Of a stretch of 64,000 nt of DNA, positions 1 through 9,300 are shown piece after piece (position 1 is the stretch's first letter; every line of letters starts with the position of its first letter). The stretch spans positions 300,073-364,072 of the forward strand of contig NZ_WEGH01000002.1 of the NCBI RefSeq assembly GCF_009604375.1, in the 5' to 3' direction. The notes below the pieces were generated by a model. That model saw only the letters and a list, made by a program, of their open reading frames with translations, did no database searches and was not told the DNA's origin. Source of the DNA: Actinomadura macrotermitis. Its GTDB lineage: Bacteria > Actinomycetota > Actinomycetes > Streptosporangiales > Streptosporangiaceae. Both the position numbers and the translations under genes were made by a program.

Positions 1-17
1 ACGTGACTTGGCACGAT

Positions 18-34
18 CCACATGTCACATGTGG
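18..34. promoter_or_regulatory. Inverted repeat upstream of the methyltransferase gene
   Basis: Two perfect 8-base arms (CCACATGT / ACATGTGG) flank a single central base, about 50 bp before the methyltransferase start. The size and position suit a dimeric repressor operator. Methyltransferase genes of restriction systems are often controlled this way, but no dedicated controller is visible here. The HTH protein encoded at 3171-5243 is a possible binder. Function is inferred from symmetry and position only. Confidence 0.45.
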
Positions 35-86
35 CACCATGCCCTATCCGCCGTGTCATGGAGTCTGAGTCGGTAGGGTGACCGCC

Positions 87-1325
87 ATGACCACGAGTCC
101 CACCAGGCCCATCAGTGTGATCGACCTCTTCGCGGGGTGCGGTGGGCTGACCCAGGGATTCCACGAACTGCGTGTCGGCGGCATCGAGCAGCAGCGTTTT
201 CGGACGGTCGGCGCGGTCGAATGGGACGTTGCGGCTGCGTCGACCTACGCGGCGAACTTCGCCGACGAGGCCGGCGGCGTCGACCACATTTTCACCGGCG
301 AGGAAGGGAACATCGAGCACTGGGAGCCTTCCCTGCTCGATGGCGTCCAGGTGGACGTTATCCTCGGTGGGCCACCATGCCAGGGGTTCTCCGGCCTCAA
401 TAAGCAGAAGGACGACGACCCTCGCAATCAATTGTGGCGCCACTACATGCGAGTAGTGCACGAGTTCAGCCCGATGGTCTTTGTAATGGAGAACGTCGAG
501 CCCTTCCGCAGGAAGCCGGAGTTCCAGCAACTCCAGGAGGCCACCCGGCCGGGCGGCGAGTTGGAGGATTACCACCTGGAGGTTCTGGTCCTCAACGCCG
601 CGGACTACGGCGTTCCCCAAGCCCGTAAGCGCACTATCGTGATGGCGACCCGCCGCGACCTGATCGGGCTGCATCCGCAACGGATTCCCCTGAAGCATCC
701 TGTCGCGACCCACCGAAAGCCGGTGAAGAACGAGTCGCCTGCTTTGGTCAAAGGTGAATCTCTGGTCGATATGTGGGTGCCGGTCAGTACGGTTTTCGAG
801 CGCACGGATTATCGCGCACCGAACACCGAACTTCCAGAACGGACGTGTCAGCCGCTCAACGAAACACTGCCCGGAATATTCAGCACCACCGAACTGCACA
901 TCGGCCGCAACCCCACCAAGCACTCATTGGCTCGCTATGAGGCGATCCCCCCTGAAGGAAACCGTCACAATCTACCGGAACATCTCTCCACGCCGAGCTG
1001 GATCAGGCACCGGACCGGGACGGCAGATGTGATGGGGCGTCTCCGCTGGAACGACCCTTCGGTGACCATCCGCACCGAGTTCTTCAAGCCGGAAAAGGGC
1101 CGCTACCTTCACCCGTTCGCCCACCGACCGATCACACACTATGAGGCCGCCCTCATCCAGGGGTTCCCGCCGGACTTCAAGTGGTGCGGATCGAAGGTGC
1201 AGATCGCACGTCAGATCGGGAACGCCGTCCCGGTGGGCTTGGCCCGCGCCATCGCCGGTCAGGTGTACACCTACTTGAGCGCCACGGGCCAGGTTCGTCA
1301 GGCCGATCTTGGCAGATCGGCCTGA
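87..1325 (+). CDS. DNA C5-cytosine methyltransferase (Dcm family; DISARM DrmMII-like role)
   Basis: This enzyme transfers a methyl group from S-adenosylmethionine to C5 of cytosine in a specific DNA target. The 412-residue protein shows family motif I near residues 13-20 (DLFAGCGG), motif IV with the catalytic Cys (GGPPCQGFSG), motif VI (MENVEPF), motif VIII (QARKR) and the C-terminal RQIGNAVPV motif, so it looks complete and active. ATG at 87 is preferred over GTG at 78 because a TAGGG sits about 8 bases upstream of it. It is convergent with the three-gene minus-strand operon that contains a MORC-like ATPase. With DrmA/DrmB homologs further right, it probably marks self DNA, as DrmMII does in class 2 DISARM. 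The sequence specificity cannot be read from the protein. Confidence 0.93.
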   Translation: MTTSPTRPISVIDLFAGCGGLTQGFHELRVGGIEQQRFRTVGAVEWDVAAASTYAANFADEAGGVDHIFTGEEGNIEHWEPSLLDGVQVDVILGGPPCQGFSGLNKQKDDDPRNQLWRHYMRVVHEFSPMVFVMENVEPFRRKPEFQQLQEATRPGGELEDYHLEVLVLNAADYGVPQARKRTIVMATRRDLIGLHPQRIPLKHPVATHRKPVKNESPALVKGESLVDMWVPVSTVFERTDYRAPNTELPERTCQPLNETLPGIFSTTELHIGRNPTKHSLARYEAIPPEGNRHNLPEHLSTPSWIRHRTGTADVMGRLRWNDPSVTIRTEFFKPEKGRYLHPFAHRPITHYEAALIQGFPPDFKWCGSKVQIARQIGNAVPVGLARAIAGQVYTYLSATGQVRQADLGRSA

Positions 1326-1328
1326 CGA
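1295..1328. terminator. Perfect 15-bp hairpin over the methyltransferase stop codon
   Basis: TCGTCAGGCCGATCT and its exact reverse complement flank a 4-base loop (TGGC). The hairpin covers the last codons and TGA of the methyltransferase and ends 12 bp before the stop of the convergent minus-strand gene. No T-run follows on either strand. It is therefore read as a bidirectional, tail-less actinobacterial-type terminator; an RNA-level regulatory structure is also possible. Confidence 0.7.
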
Positions 1329-1339
1329 TACCGACCAGA

Positions 1340-2218
1340 TCACTCGCTCTCGGCGGGTTTTTCCCCTCTGATATCGGCAGTGGCGAACAGTTCTCGGAAG
1401 AGCGGTAGCAGCGCATCCACGTCCCGATCCGTCACCGATCCGTCGTCGGGGCCTTCAGGCAGTGCGTCGTATTGCACAAAGGCCGAGGCTGCATCCTTCA
1501 CCCACATGTCGTGAGCTCGACCGTCCCAGGGCGGGTCCGGGGCGAGCACATCGAACAGCAGAGTGCTGCCGGCGCTGTTGATCGCCTTGGCCAGACCGTT
1601 CAATGGCCGCCCCTTTCGCACAGCCCCTTCCTGCATGAGTTTGATCATTGTCTGCGCGGTGGCCTGGTGATAGATGATCTCCAACCGCAGCACGGTGTTG
1701 AAGGACTCCTGGTTTCCACAGGCCACCTCTACCGGACCGTAGTCGGGGCCGTTGCGGAACAGTTCGGCCGCCCACCACAGTCGCGAGAAAGTCTGCTTGT
1801 GGTACGGACCGACGAAGTGAGCTCGATTGACCTGCGGTACGGGATTGCGCTTCGTCGCCTTCGGCGAGTTGCGCCAAAGCACATAGTCGGGTGCGAGTCG
1901 CAGCGCAAGGAAGTTCCACCTTCGGCTGTCCGCGGCTTCGCGGCGGTTCATGCGCATCATGGCGTGCAGGCGCGGCGCGAGCCATGCGTCAGCTTGGGTG
2001 GTCTTTTCGCCATCGAACCGCTCCATCGCCTCGTCGATCAACTCGCGGACGGGGCCGGCCTCCCACCGCGATTCGTCGTCCAGAGGCGTACATGCCTTGT
2101 CGAGGGCGAGCCGGGGCATCCGCTCGACGCCCTGCAAGACGGGCGTGGTCAGATACCTGGTGGCGTCCCGCTCCGACAGCAGCCCGAGAAGGTATGGCGT
2201 CTGGGACCCGGCGGTCAT
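1340..2218 (-). CDS. DUF6339-like protein of the methylase/MORC operon
   Basis: The protein has 292 residues and no catalytic motif I can name. Its middle (APRLHAMMR, WNFLALRLAPDYVLWR, FSRLWWAAELF) resembles what I recall of DUF6339, a family of unknown function seen near methylases and restriction ATPases in actinobacteria. This is recognition from memory, not a profile hit. It is the last gene of the minus-strand operon. Its ATG overlaps the stop of the preceding gene by four bases (ATGA), implying translational coupling and probable complex formation. No signal peptide or membrane segment is visible, so it should be cytoplasmic. A role as specificity or adaptor subunit is a guess. Confidence 0.7.
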   Translation of the reverse strand: MTAGSQTPYLLGLLSERDATRYLTTPVLQGVERMPRLALDKACTPLDDESRWEAGPVRELIDEAMERFDGEKTTQADAWLAPRLHAMMRMNRREAADSRRWNFLALRLAPDYVLWRNSPKATKRNPVPQVNRAHFVGPYHKQTFSRLWWAAELFRNGPDYGPVEVACGNQESFNTVLRLEIIYHQATAQTMIKLMQEGAVRKGRPLNGLAKAINSAGSTLLFDVLAPDPPWDGRAHDMWVKDAASAFVQYDALPEGPDDGSVTDRDVDALLPLFRELFATADIRGEKPAESE

Positions 2219-3174
2219 GAGCCCTCCTTGCGGTTGGTCGCCCGGATGAATCCGCCGAGCCGTCGCGGGACGGCGGCCTGGCGGGTGACGGCGTGCATGA
2301 GCGCGGACTGCAGTTCGCCTCCGCCCTCGCCGTCCACCCGCCGCGAGACGAGTTCGAGCAGTCCGTCCTCAGGGGACAGTTCTGGGAAGATGTCGGGGAG
2401 CAACTTCTGCATGACGGAGCCGCGCCAACCCTCAGGCCACTCCGGTCGCCCTTCCTCACTCATGTCCGTCGCGTAGACGGCCGCGTTGAACAGTGCGGTC
2501 CATGCATCGGCGGCGATCTGCGCCGACAGGTTCTCGCGGGCGGCGCGTTCGCCGCTGTCCAGCAATTTGGTCAGACCATCGAATCTGCTGTTGAGGTAGA
2601 CGGTCGGCTCGTCCCCGGTCGCATCCACCATCCATGGGTCGGTCTTGTAGCCGTTCAGGTGCGGGTACGCCACGTCCGCGAAGTCGACCACAACGATCTC
2701 TACGGTATTGGGCTGATCGGCACTGCTCGCCTGGAGATCAACGGTCCATGATGCCTGGGTCGCACCGATCATCCGCCCCTGGACGCCTTCGACCGTGGCC
2801 ACCAGATGAGCCGACAGGTCGGCCCTCTTCAGGTGTCGGCTCCGCTCCAGCAGGACCGCCCCTGCCCACGAGCCGTCGGGCTCCCGCCTCAACCGGGTCA
2901 CCGTCCTGGCATTGGTTCGACGTTCGGACAGGATCGCAACACAGGTGACGTCCTGCCATGGGCCCGCTTCGAGATCGGAAAGAGGAGCGTGCACACGGAC
3001 GGCCAACCTCGCCACTTCCCATCCCTGCCGTTCGGTGTGATGGAGGGCCACCATTTTGTTCCGGTCGGAGGCCATGTCGACGGTCAGGGGAACACCGTCC
3101 AACCGCACCTCACTGACCTGCATGGTGCACACATCACCCAGCACCGGGTAGGGGAAGAGCCTGTTCCTGCTCAT
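2215..3174 (-). CDS. Uncharacterised middle protein of the MORC/DUF6339 operon
   Basis: The gene encodes a 319-residue soluble protein beginning MSRNRLFPYPVLGD. I do not recognise the family. The N-terminal half is rich in beta-strand-like stretches, and the C-terminal half looks helical (ENLSAQIAADAWTALFNAAV). No nuclease signature such as PD-(D/E)XK, HNH or HKD is evident by eye, although a diverged nuclease cannot be excluded. ATG at 3174 was chosen because it overlaps the upstream stop (ATGA); an upstream in-frame extension would run through the ATPase gene. The stop overlaps the next start in the same way. The operon context suggests an obligate partner of the ATPase. Confidence 0.75.
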   Translation of the reverse strand: MSRNRLFPYPVLGDVCTMQVSEVRLDGVPLTVDMASDRNKMVALHHTERQGWEVARLAVRVHAPLSDLEAGPWQDVTCVAILSERRTNARTVTRLRREPDGSWAGAVLLERSRHLKRADLSAHLVATVEGVQGRMIGATQASWTVDLQASSADQPNTVEIVVVDFADVAYPHLNGYKTDPWMVDATGDEPTVYLNSRFDGLTKLLDSGERAARENLSAQIAADAWTALFNAAVYATDMSEEGRPEWPEGWRGSVMQKLLPDIFPELSPEDGLLELVSRRVDGEGGGELQSALMHAVTRQAAVPRRLGGFIRATNRKEGS

Positions 3175-5243
3175 TCGGCGGACTCCTTGACATGCTGCAG
3201 ATCGATCTCGGCGATCGCCATCCGAGCGGCGACAGGATGGCTGCTGACGTCGCTGATCCCGCTGAACGCGGCCTTTCGGGCGCCGGCCGCGAACAACAAG
3301 GCGCCCTCGGCAGTGAGTTCGCAGTGGGACTCGGGCACGAGCTGTGCCCACCGGGCCTCGGGTTTCGGGCCGGAGCGGGTGGCGAATCGAAGTACGGGGG
3401 TGAGCAGCCATGCGTCGTCCTTGGCGGGAAGTCTGACTTCCGCGCGGACATGCCAGGCGCCGTCGGCGTCGATGTTGCCCTCGACGTCGTCGACGACCGG
3501 ATACCGCAGGCCGCCGCCCTGGCTCCTTGAGCCTCCCAGGTCGAGCAGCCCCGTAAGAGACGCCGGCCCGTCCCCGTTCTGTTGCTCACTCGGACGCAGG
3601 GCGCGGCGAACCTCCTCCAGCATGGCCGCGCGGAAGTTTCGAATGCTGCTCGCAGCGCCGCGGGCGTAGGAGGTGACGAGGTCGTCCGTACGTTTCCAGT
3701 CGTTGTGCTCTGGTGGCTCCGCCGTTCGGAGGAACTGCTCGGCCTCCTTTGCCCCCGGCGCGTCGACACCCACCGCTTCACCCGCCAACAACACCGCTTG
3801 GAAGGGATCCACACCGATCGGCAGGTCCGGTACACCCCGGTCCATGACGACCATCCGGCTGCTGCGCATGCAGACCAAGCGGCTGGGACGACGGGGGGTC
3901 GTGTCATCCTGCGCTAGTAGGAGCACGGCATCATGTGTGACCGCAGGGGCCTTCCCCGCGCTCTTCAACGGCGGCACCTGCAAAGGCACGCTCACTTGGA
4001 CGACGTCGTCCCTGGTCGTCGGCTCGGAGACGGTCCTTCCCTCTAGGAATGCACGTAGGGCTCTGCTCCGTGTGGGCTCGTGGACATCGGGGTCGATGCG
4101 CTCCTCCGGAATCACGACGACCCCGTTGCGCCTGGCGACCACGGACGCCTCCAGCATCGGCCGCTGCTGCGACGGCGCGACCATCGCCGCCCAGAAGCTC
4201 GACGCAAGTCCCTTGACGAGGGCCTCGTGCATGCTTTCCAGGTCGTCCGCGTCTCCACTCGGATCATGCGCGCCGATGATCAGGAACGAGGTGCCGGGGG
4301 CGCTGCCGTCGCGCTTGAGAAGCAGACGTTCGGCGGTCTCATCGTCGCCCCACCACGAGCGGGTGACGTTGCCGCGTTCGGGGTCGGGCTCACCGAACCA
4401 GGCCGGGCCCGACCATTCACCTCCGACGGCGCGGTGCCAGGGCAGTTCCAGGCGCCCGAACATACGGTTCGCGGTCCGTCCCTGATGTGGTTCCGACAAC
4501 GTGCTGTTGATGAGGACGAAACCGAGGCGGCTGGTCGCCCAGAAGGTGGCCTTGCCCAGACCGTAAGAGCCGCCGGCTCCCTCCCCCTGTTTCCGGCTTT
4601 CCAGTTGGCGCCGGGTCACCGCCGCGAAGCGGCCGTCGTCGTAGTCGGGACCGGTGAGGCCGGCCGCGTTGTAGTCGTCGATCCGCAGAAGCAGCAGGCG
4701 CCCCGTTTGCCGAAGTCCTTTAAGTCCGTCCGCCAGAATCCGACCGACCTTGTTGTCGGCGAGGGCGGCCGCGTCCACGTGCGGTTCGATCTCGTTCCAA
4801 CGGAGCGCTTCGAGGAAGTCGTACAGCCGCTCGCCCTCGATCTCGTCCAGGATGTGGCGGACGCGCACCGGTTCATCGTTCTCGAGCCGCTCGTCCATGC
4901 TGTTCTGGGTGGCCTCACGGGCCAGGACGCTGAGGTCGGAGTCGAAGGCGAACGCGGCTGCGTTGCCGAACTCCCGGCCACCATCGTCGTGGGCAGGACG
5001 GTGATACCACGTCAGCGCCTCCGCGGACGTCCCCGGTTCCTGCCTGCTGACCACGGAGCCGGACGACAGGCCGAGGACGCTTTCGATCAGCTGGATCTTG
5101 TTCATCTGCGGTTCGGCCCGGTTCGTCACCCAGGCGGACACGGCAGCCCGGGTCACGTTGATCTGGGTCGCCAACTCGGCCTGGCTCATACCTTGCCGTC
5201 GGAGCTGGCGCCCAAGCCAGTCCCCGAAGCTCTCCGTGTCCAC
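3171..5243 (-). CDS. XRE-type HTH fused to a MORC/MutL-like GHKL ATPase
   Basis: About 690 residues. An N-terminal XRE helix-turn-helix (GMSQAELATQINVTRAAVSAW) spans roughly residues 15-60. It is followed by a GHKL ATPase: N-box REATQNSMDE near 109-118, a D-box-like LLLRIDDYNAAGL near 185-196, and glycine box GEGAGGSYGLGK near 220-231. The C-terminal half is uncharacterised and includes QFLRTAEPPEHNDW. Prokaryotic MORC-like ATPases are known from restriction-type gene clusters, where ATP-driven dimer clamping is thought to remodel DNA. GTG at 5243 is chosen because AGGAGG lies six bases upstream; ATG at 5279 has no visible ribosome site. The HTH suggests either DNA targeting or self-repression from the divergent promoter region. 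Confidence 0.82.
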   Translation of the reverse strand: MDTESFGDWLGRQLRRQGMSQAELATQINVTRAAVSAWVTNRAEPQMNKIQLIESVLGLSSGSVVSRQEPGTSAEALTWYHRPAHDDGGREFGNAAAFAFDSDLSVLAREATQNSMDERLENDEPVRVRHILDEIEGERLYDFLEALRWNEIEPHVDAAALADNKVGRILADGLKGLRQTGRLLLLRIDDYNAAGLTGPDYDDGRFAAVTRRQLESRKQGEGAGGSYGLGKATFWATSRLGFVLINSTLSEPHQGRTANRMFGRLELPWHRAVGGEWSGPAWFGEPDPERGNVTRSWWGDDETAERLLLKRDGSAPGTSFLIIGAHDPSGDADDLESMHEALVKGLASSFWAAMVAPSQQRPMLEASVVARRNGVVVIPEERIDPDVHEPTRSRALRAFLEGRTVSEPTTRDDVVQVSVPLQVPPLKSAGKAPAVTHDAVLLLAQDDTTPRRPSRLVCMRSSRMVVMDRGVPDLPIGVDPFQAVLLAGEAVGVDAPGAKEAEQFLRTAEPPEHNDWKRTDDLVTSYARGAASSIRNFRAAMLEEVRRALRPSEQQNGDGPASLTGLLDLGGSRSQGGGLRYPVVDDVEGNIDADGAWHVRAEVRLPAKDDAWLLTPVLRFATRSGPKPEARWAQLVPESHCELTAEGALLFAAGARKAAFSGISDVSSHPVAARMAIAEIDLQHVKESAE

Positions 5244-5345
5244 CACAAGCCTCCTGACCTTGGGCTTTTGACGCCGCATCGGATGTCAAAGGAACTTTCG
5301 ACACTCATCCTAGGGGACCCTCACCACACCGGACATACGCAAAGT

Positions 5346-5364
5346 AGTGAAGTAGCTTCATACT
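5346..5364. promoter_or_regulatory. Candidate operator in the divergent promoter region
   Basis: AGTGAAG, a TAG centre and CTTCATACT form an imperfect palindrome with a perfect core of TGAAG/CTTCA. It lies about 100 bp upstream of the HTH-ATPase start in the A+T-richer part of the gap. It is a plausible site for that protein's own HTH domain. Only the symmetry is observed. Confidence 0.35.
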
Positions 5365-6200
5365 GTAATGATTCACCACGCAGAGTGGGGACTTTATTGC
5401 CTTTATGTCGTAGATCGTCACGTTACTCATCAGTAGAGAGGGACTTCCTCGTCGGCGACCCTTGCGCCGGACACATGAGCGTTGTACCGTCGATCACGAA
5501 AGACCCAGAAGGCCCGGTTACCAGTATTTCTGCGCCGGTATTTTTTGGGGTGAAGACTGCCTGCAGGCCAAATCTGAACGGCACCTTCGAAGGTACGGCC
5601 TCACATCACGAAACCCGAGGACGGAAGAGCGCATCGACCTGCGCAGCCTCGCCTTCGGGCACAGGGAGGGAATGCTCGCTCTGGAGCAGGCGACATTCCG
5701 TGAGGGACGAAGCTCCAAGCTCGATCAAGGCACGCTGTAGTGCCTTAACAGCTATGCCGTCCGCAACACCTACCGAAAGGATGGAACGGCATTGGAACCC
5801 CCCTCACCTGAAGAGCCCTATCCCCTCGAGTTCATGCAAGCCCTCGTCCGTGTGTGCAAGTTCTTTGATGCATGCTTCCCGGGAAGAAGGGTAGGCGATT
5901 TGCTCTACCGGTACTGCGGCGTTCCGTCGGAAGGTCCTGGGCAGCGGCACCGCAACGAACGCTCCGTCCGGTTCCCACGAGCGGAGTACCACCGGGCGGA
6001 GTACCACGGAAGGCACAGGAGGGAGCGGCCGCTGCACCCGCCCCGCGAGTTGTCCCACGACGGCCGATTCTCCCTAGACATCATGATCATCTTGATCTAC
6101 CTGCTGGACCGACGTTCCTAACGTCGTCCACGGCCCCCGCACCCGCGAGAGGGCGACCATAGGCAAGATGATCCCCCAGCCCCGCCATCCTTGTAGGCCG

Positions 6201-6231
6201 CGGGGTGCCGGCCCTATGGGCCGGCACCCCG
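6201..6231. terminator. Perfect 14-bp GC hairpin before the helicase operon
   Basis: CGGGGTGCCGGCCC pairs exactly with GGGCCGGCACCCCG across a TAT loop. It lies 87 bp before the preferred GTG start of the sacsin-like helicase gene. It would insulate the operon from upstream transcription, or act as an attenuator in its leader. It also argues against using the more upstream in-frame ATG at 6168 as the start. Confidence 0.6.
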
Positions 6232-6317
6232 CCCCTCCCCCGGTCCAGCGCCACAACGAGCAACCCACATCAGCATCACGCAGCGACGCAACTTCGTCGC
6301 GAGGAGTTGAGCGAGCC

Positions 6318-9300
6318 GTGTCCGAGCCTTCCTCCCCATCCGTTCAGTCCGTGGTGGACGTCGTTGTCGAGCAGTCGCGGCGCGTGCTGGACACCTACCG
6401 CGTCGACCCCCGCCTGATCGAGGAGCACGCCAATGGCGAGCGCCGTATCACTCAGGGTGGTTACGGCGACCGCCAGATATACGAGCTCGTCCAGAACGCC
6501 GCCGACGAGTTGCGCATTGACGCGGGAGGCGAACTCTCCGTGATAATTACGCACAGTCACCTTTACTGCGCGAACGAAGGCTCCCCCGTTACCCCGCAGG
6601 GTGTCGACACCATCCTCCGCATGGGAGTGTCCCGCAAGCGCGGTGGCCAGATCGGCCGCTTCGGCGTAGGCATCAAGTCGGTTCTGTCGGTTTCGGACGC
6701 TCCCCAGTTCTTCAGTCAGAGCGGCTGCTTCGGCTTTGACCGAGAGTGGTCCGCCGAGATGATCCGAGGTGTCCATCCCGAGGCCGAGGAGACACCCGTC
6801 CTGCGCATGGGCCGGCCCCTCGATCTGCAGAAGTCCCTCGCCTCCGATCCGATCCTGGCTGAGCTGATGAAGTGGGCGACCACCGTGGTGCGGCTCCCGC
6901 TCAAACCGGAGAGCGTGCAGCGTCTCGGCTCCGACCTGCGCAACTTCCCCGTCGAATTCCCACTGTTCTCGCCACACGTCGGCACCGTCACGCTCGAGGA
7001 CCGACGCGTCGTGCCGCCCGTCCGGCGGACCATTTCCCAGATGGTGAACGGCGACCGGCACACCCTCCAAGAGGAGAGGTTCGACGGCTCAGATGTCACG
7101 TTCCAATGGAGGGTGTTCACGCGGACGGTGAGGCCGAGCAAGGCGGCGCTGGAGTCGGCCGGCGAGCTTCACGACCGTCCCGAGATCGATCTGTCGTGGG
7201 CGGTCCCCGACCGGAGCGGCCGCATCCGGGAGCTCGGCTCCTTCTGGGCCTACTTCCCCACCAATTACGCGACGCTGCTGCGCGGCATCCTCAACGCTCC
7301 ATGGAAGACCAGTGAAGATAGGCAAAACCTATATAAAAGTAACAATTTTAATGATGAGCTTATCAATGAGGCGGCCCGGCTCGTGGTGGGTGCGCTGCCC
7401 GAGCTGTCGCCTGCGGACGATCCTGCCGCCTACATCGACCTGCTGCCCGGCCGTGGCCGTGAAGCCCCACAGTGGGCCGACAGGCAGCTCACCTTGGCCA
7501 TATGGGCGATCGCCGCCGACGAACCGTCGTTGCCCGATCAGGATGGTGTCCTTCGCCGGCCGGTGGAATTGATGCTGCACCCCGAGGGTCTGAAGGACAC
7601 CTGGCTCAAGCTGTGGGCCGATCACCCGGGTCGGCCGACGGCCTGGTGCCACCACTCCATAGAATCGCGTGAACGCCGCGCCCGCGCCGAGCGGATCATG
7701 CGGAGGGCTGAAGTGCCGGACGCGTCCGTCCGGCAGTGGTTGGAGGCCCTGGTCGAGGACGGGTCGCCGGAGGCATCCGTTGCCGCCGTCCGGATTCTGG
7801 CGGACATGGTCCGCACCAACCACCCGGCTGCCGAGGAGGCCCGCAAGTCGCGGATCCTGCTCACCGAAACGGAAGGCCTCGTCGCCCCTGTGGTGGGCAA
7901 GGTGTTCCGCCGCAGCTCGGACGACGACCTGAGCGACAACCTGTTGTACGTCCACACCGCGGTCTCCGAGAACTTCAGCGCTGTTCCTGCTCTGGAGACA
8001 CTCGGCATTCACGAGGCACACGCCGTCGGCCGGTTCTCGGCGGTGGTCGAGCAGGGTGTTCAGGGCTACACCGAGGCCCAGTGGGTTGCGTTCTGGGAGC
8101 TGTCCCGTCAAGTGGGCCCGGACGGCGCCACCGCGATTCTGCAGGGCCAGGTACCGGATCTGCTCCACGTGCTCAAGGTGCGAACGCTCGCCGGGGCGTT
8201 CCGTAGGATGGCCGACTGCCTCATGCCGGGCCGCGTGGTCCCCGCCGACGGCTCCCGGGATACCGCCCACACCGTCGACGTGCGGTTCCACGAAGATGAC
8301 CGACTCCTCCTGCACAACCTTGGCTTGAGCGATGTCCCCAGTACGGATATGGACCCCTCGGGTGAATCCTGGTTCAACGACTACGTCGAGATGGCCTGGA
8401 ATTCCTACTGCCAGACGCTTCCTGCGAACTCCCGACGCCCCCAGTTGAAGACCATGCAGACCGAAGGCGCCCTGCCCGCGGGTCCCCTGCACTTCCTCAC
8501 CGAACTGTCCGAGGAGGGACGCGCCGCCTTCCTGAAGAATCTGCCTTCCGGCGGCCTTGTGTCCAGCTGGACCATACGGGTCGGCGCTCAGATGGGGACG
8601 CGTAAGCGCATCGTGTCGCCCCTGGTCTGGATGGCGCGTAGGCACGGATTCCTTCAGACGAACCTTGGACTGCGTGCCGTGCACGCGAGCGTCAGCCCGG
8701 CCCTTGGTGAGCACCGACGCCTGCTCCCCGTCGCGGACGTCCCGATCAGGGTGGCCGAGGCCCTCAAGCTGCCCGAGACCCTGAAGCAGGTTCCGGCCTC
8801 GATCTGGACGGCGCTTTTGAAGGACGCCTCCGTCAGCGAGGACGAGACGTTCCCCGGGCAGGTGTACGCCCTGGTTCTGGAAGCCGGGGCCACATGGCCC
8901 GAGGACATCGGCACCCGCTGCCGGGTCGGTGCGAAATGGGCCAGCGACGTCCCTGACACGGACATTGCGGTGACCGCGGATCGCGCCGAGTACCAGTCGC
9001 TGGTGCGGGAGAACGTCCCTGTGCTCCTGATGCCGACGGCCGAGAGCGCCGAACTCATGATCGAGACATATGGCCTGGCGTCACCGACCGGTATCATCCA
9101 GAAAGAGCTCCGATTCGTCCCCGCCTCGGACCCGACGCCGCTCACCGACGAGTTCCCTCATCTGGTGATCACGTACCGGGCCAAGGTCAGCGGCTGGACG
9201 CTGACACGCTGCCGTGAGCTGGAGGAGATCATCACCTCCCCGAACGGGGAGCGGGTCGCACCGATCGACGAGGCGGCCCAGGACCAGTCGGTGCTGGTCA

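Larger units (their letters stand above)
5244..6317. other. Long divergent intergenic region of the island
   Basis: About 1.07 kb separates the minus-strand MORC operon from the plus-strand helicase operon. Its left half is less GC-rich than the flanks. It holds an imperfect inverted repeat near 5346, a tandem pair of GCGGAGTACCAC at 5981-5992 and 5996-6007, and a strong hairpin at 6201-6231. Short open frames exist, for example 5792-6121, but none has a convincing ribosome site plus coding bias. Promoters for both operons should lie here. A small RNA or decayed small gene is possible. Confidence 0.5.

Noticed and set aside
78..86. GTG at 78 as the methyltransferase start
   Set aside because: The TAGGG ribosome site overlaps it; ATG at 87 has proper spacing.
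5792..6121. 109-codon open frame in the divergent gap
   Set aside because: No ribosome site before the ATG, mixed codon bias and no recognisable domain; kept only as part of the gap description.
6168..6317. Upstream ATG at 6168 for the sacsin-helicase
   Set aside because: The 50 extra residues are Pro/Arg-rich and cross a strong hairpin; GTG at 6318 has a GAGGAG site.
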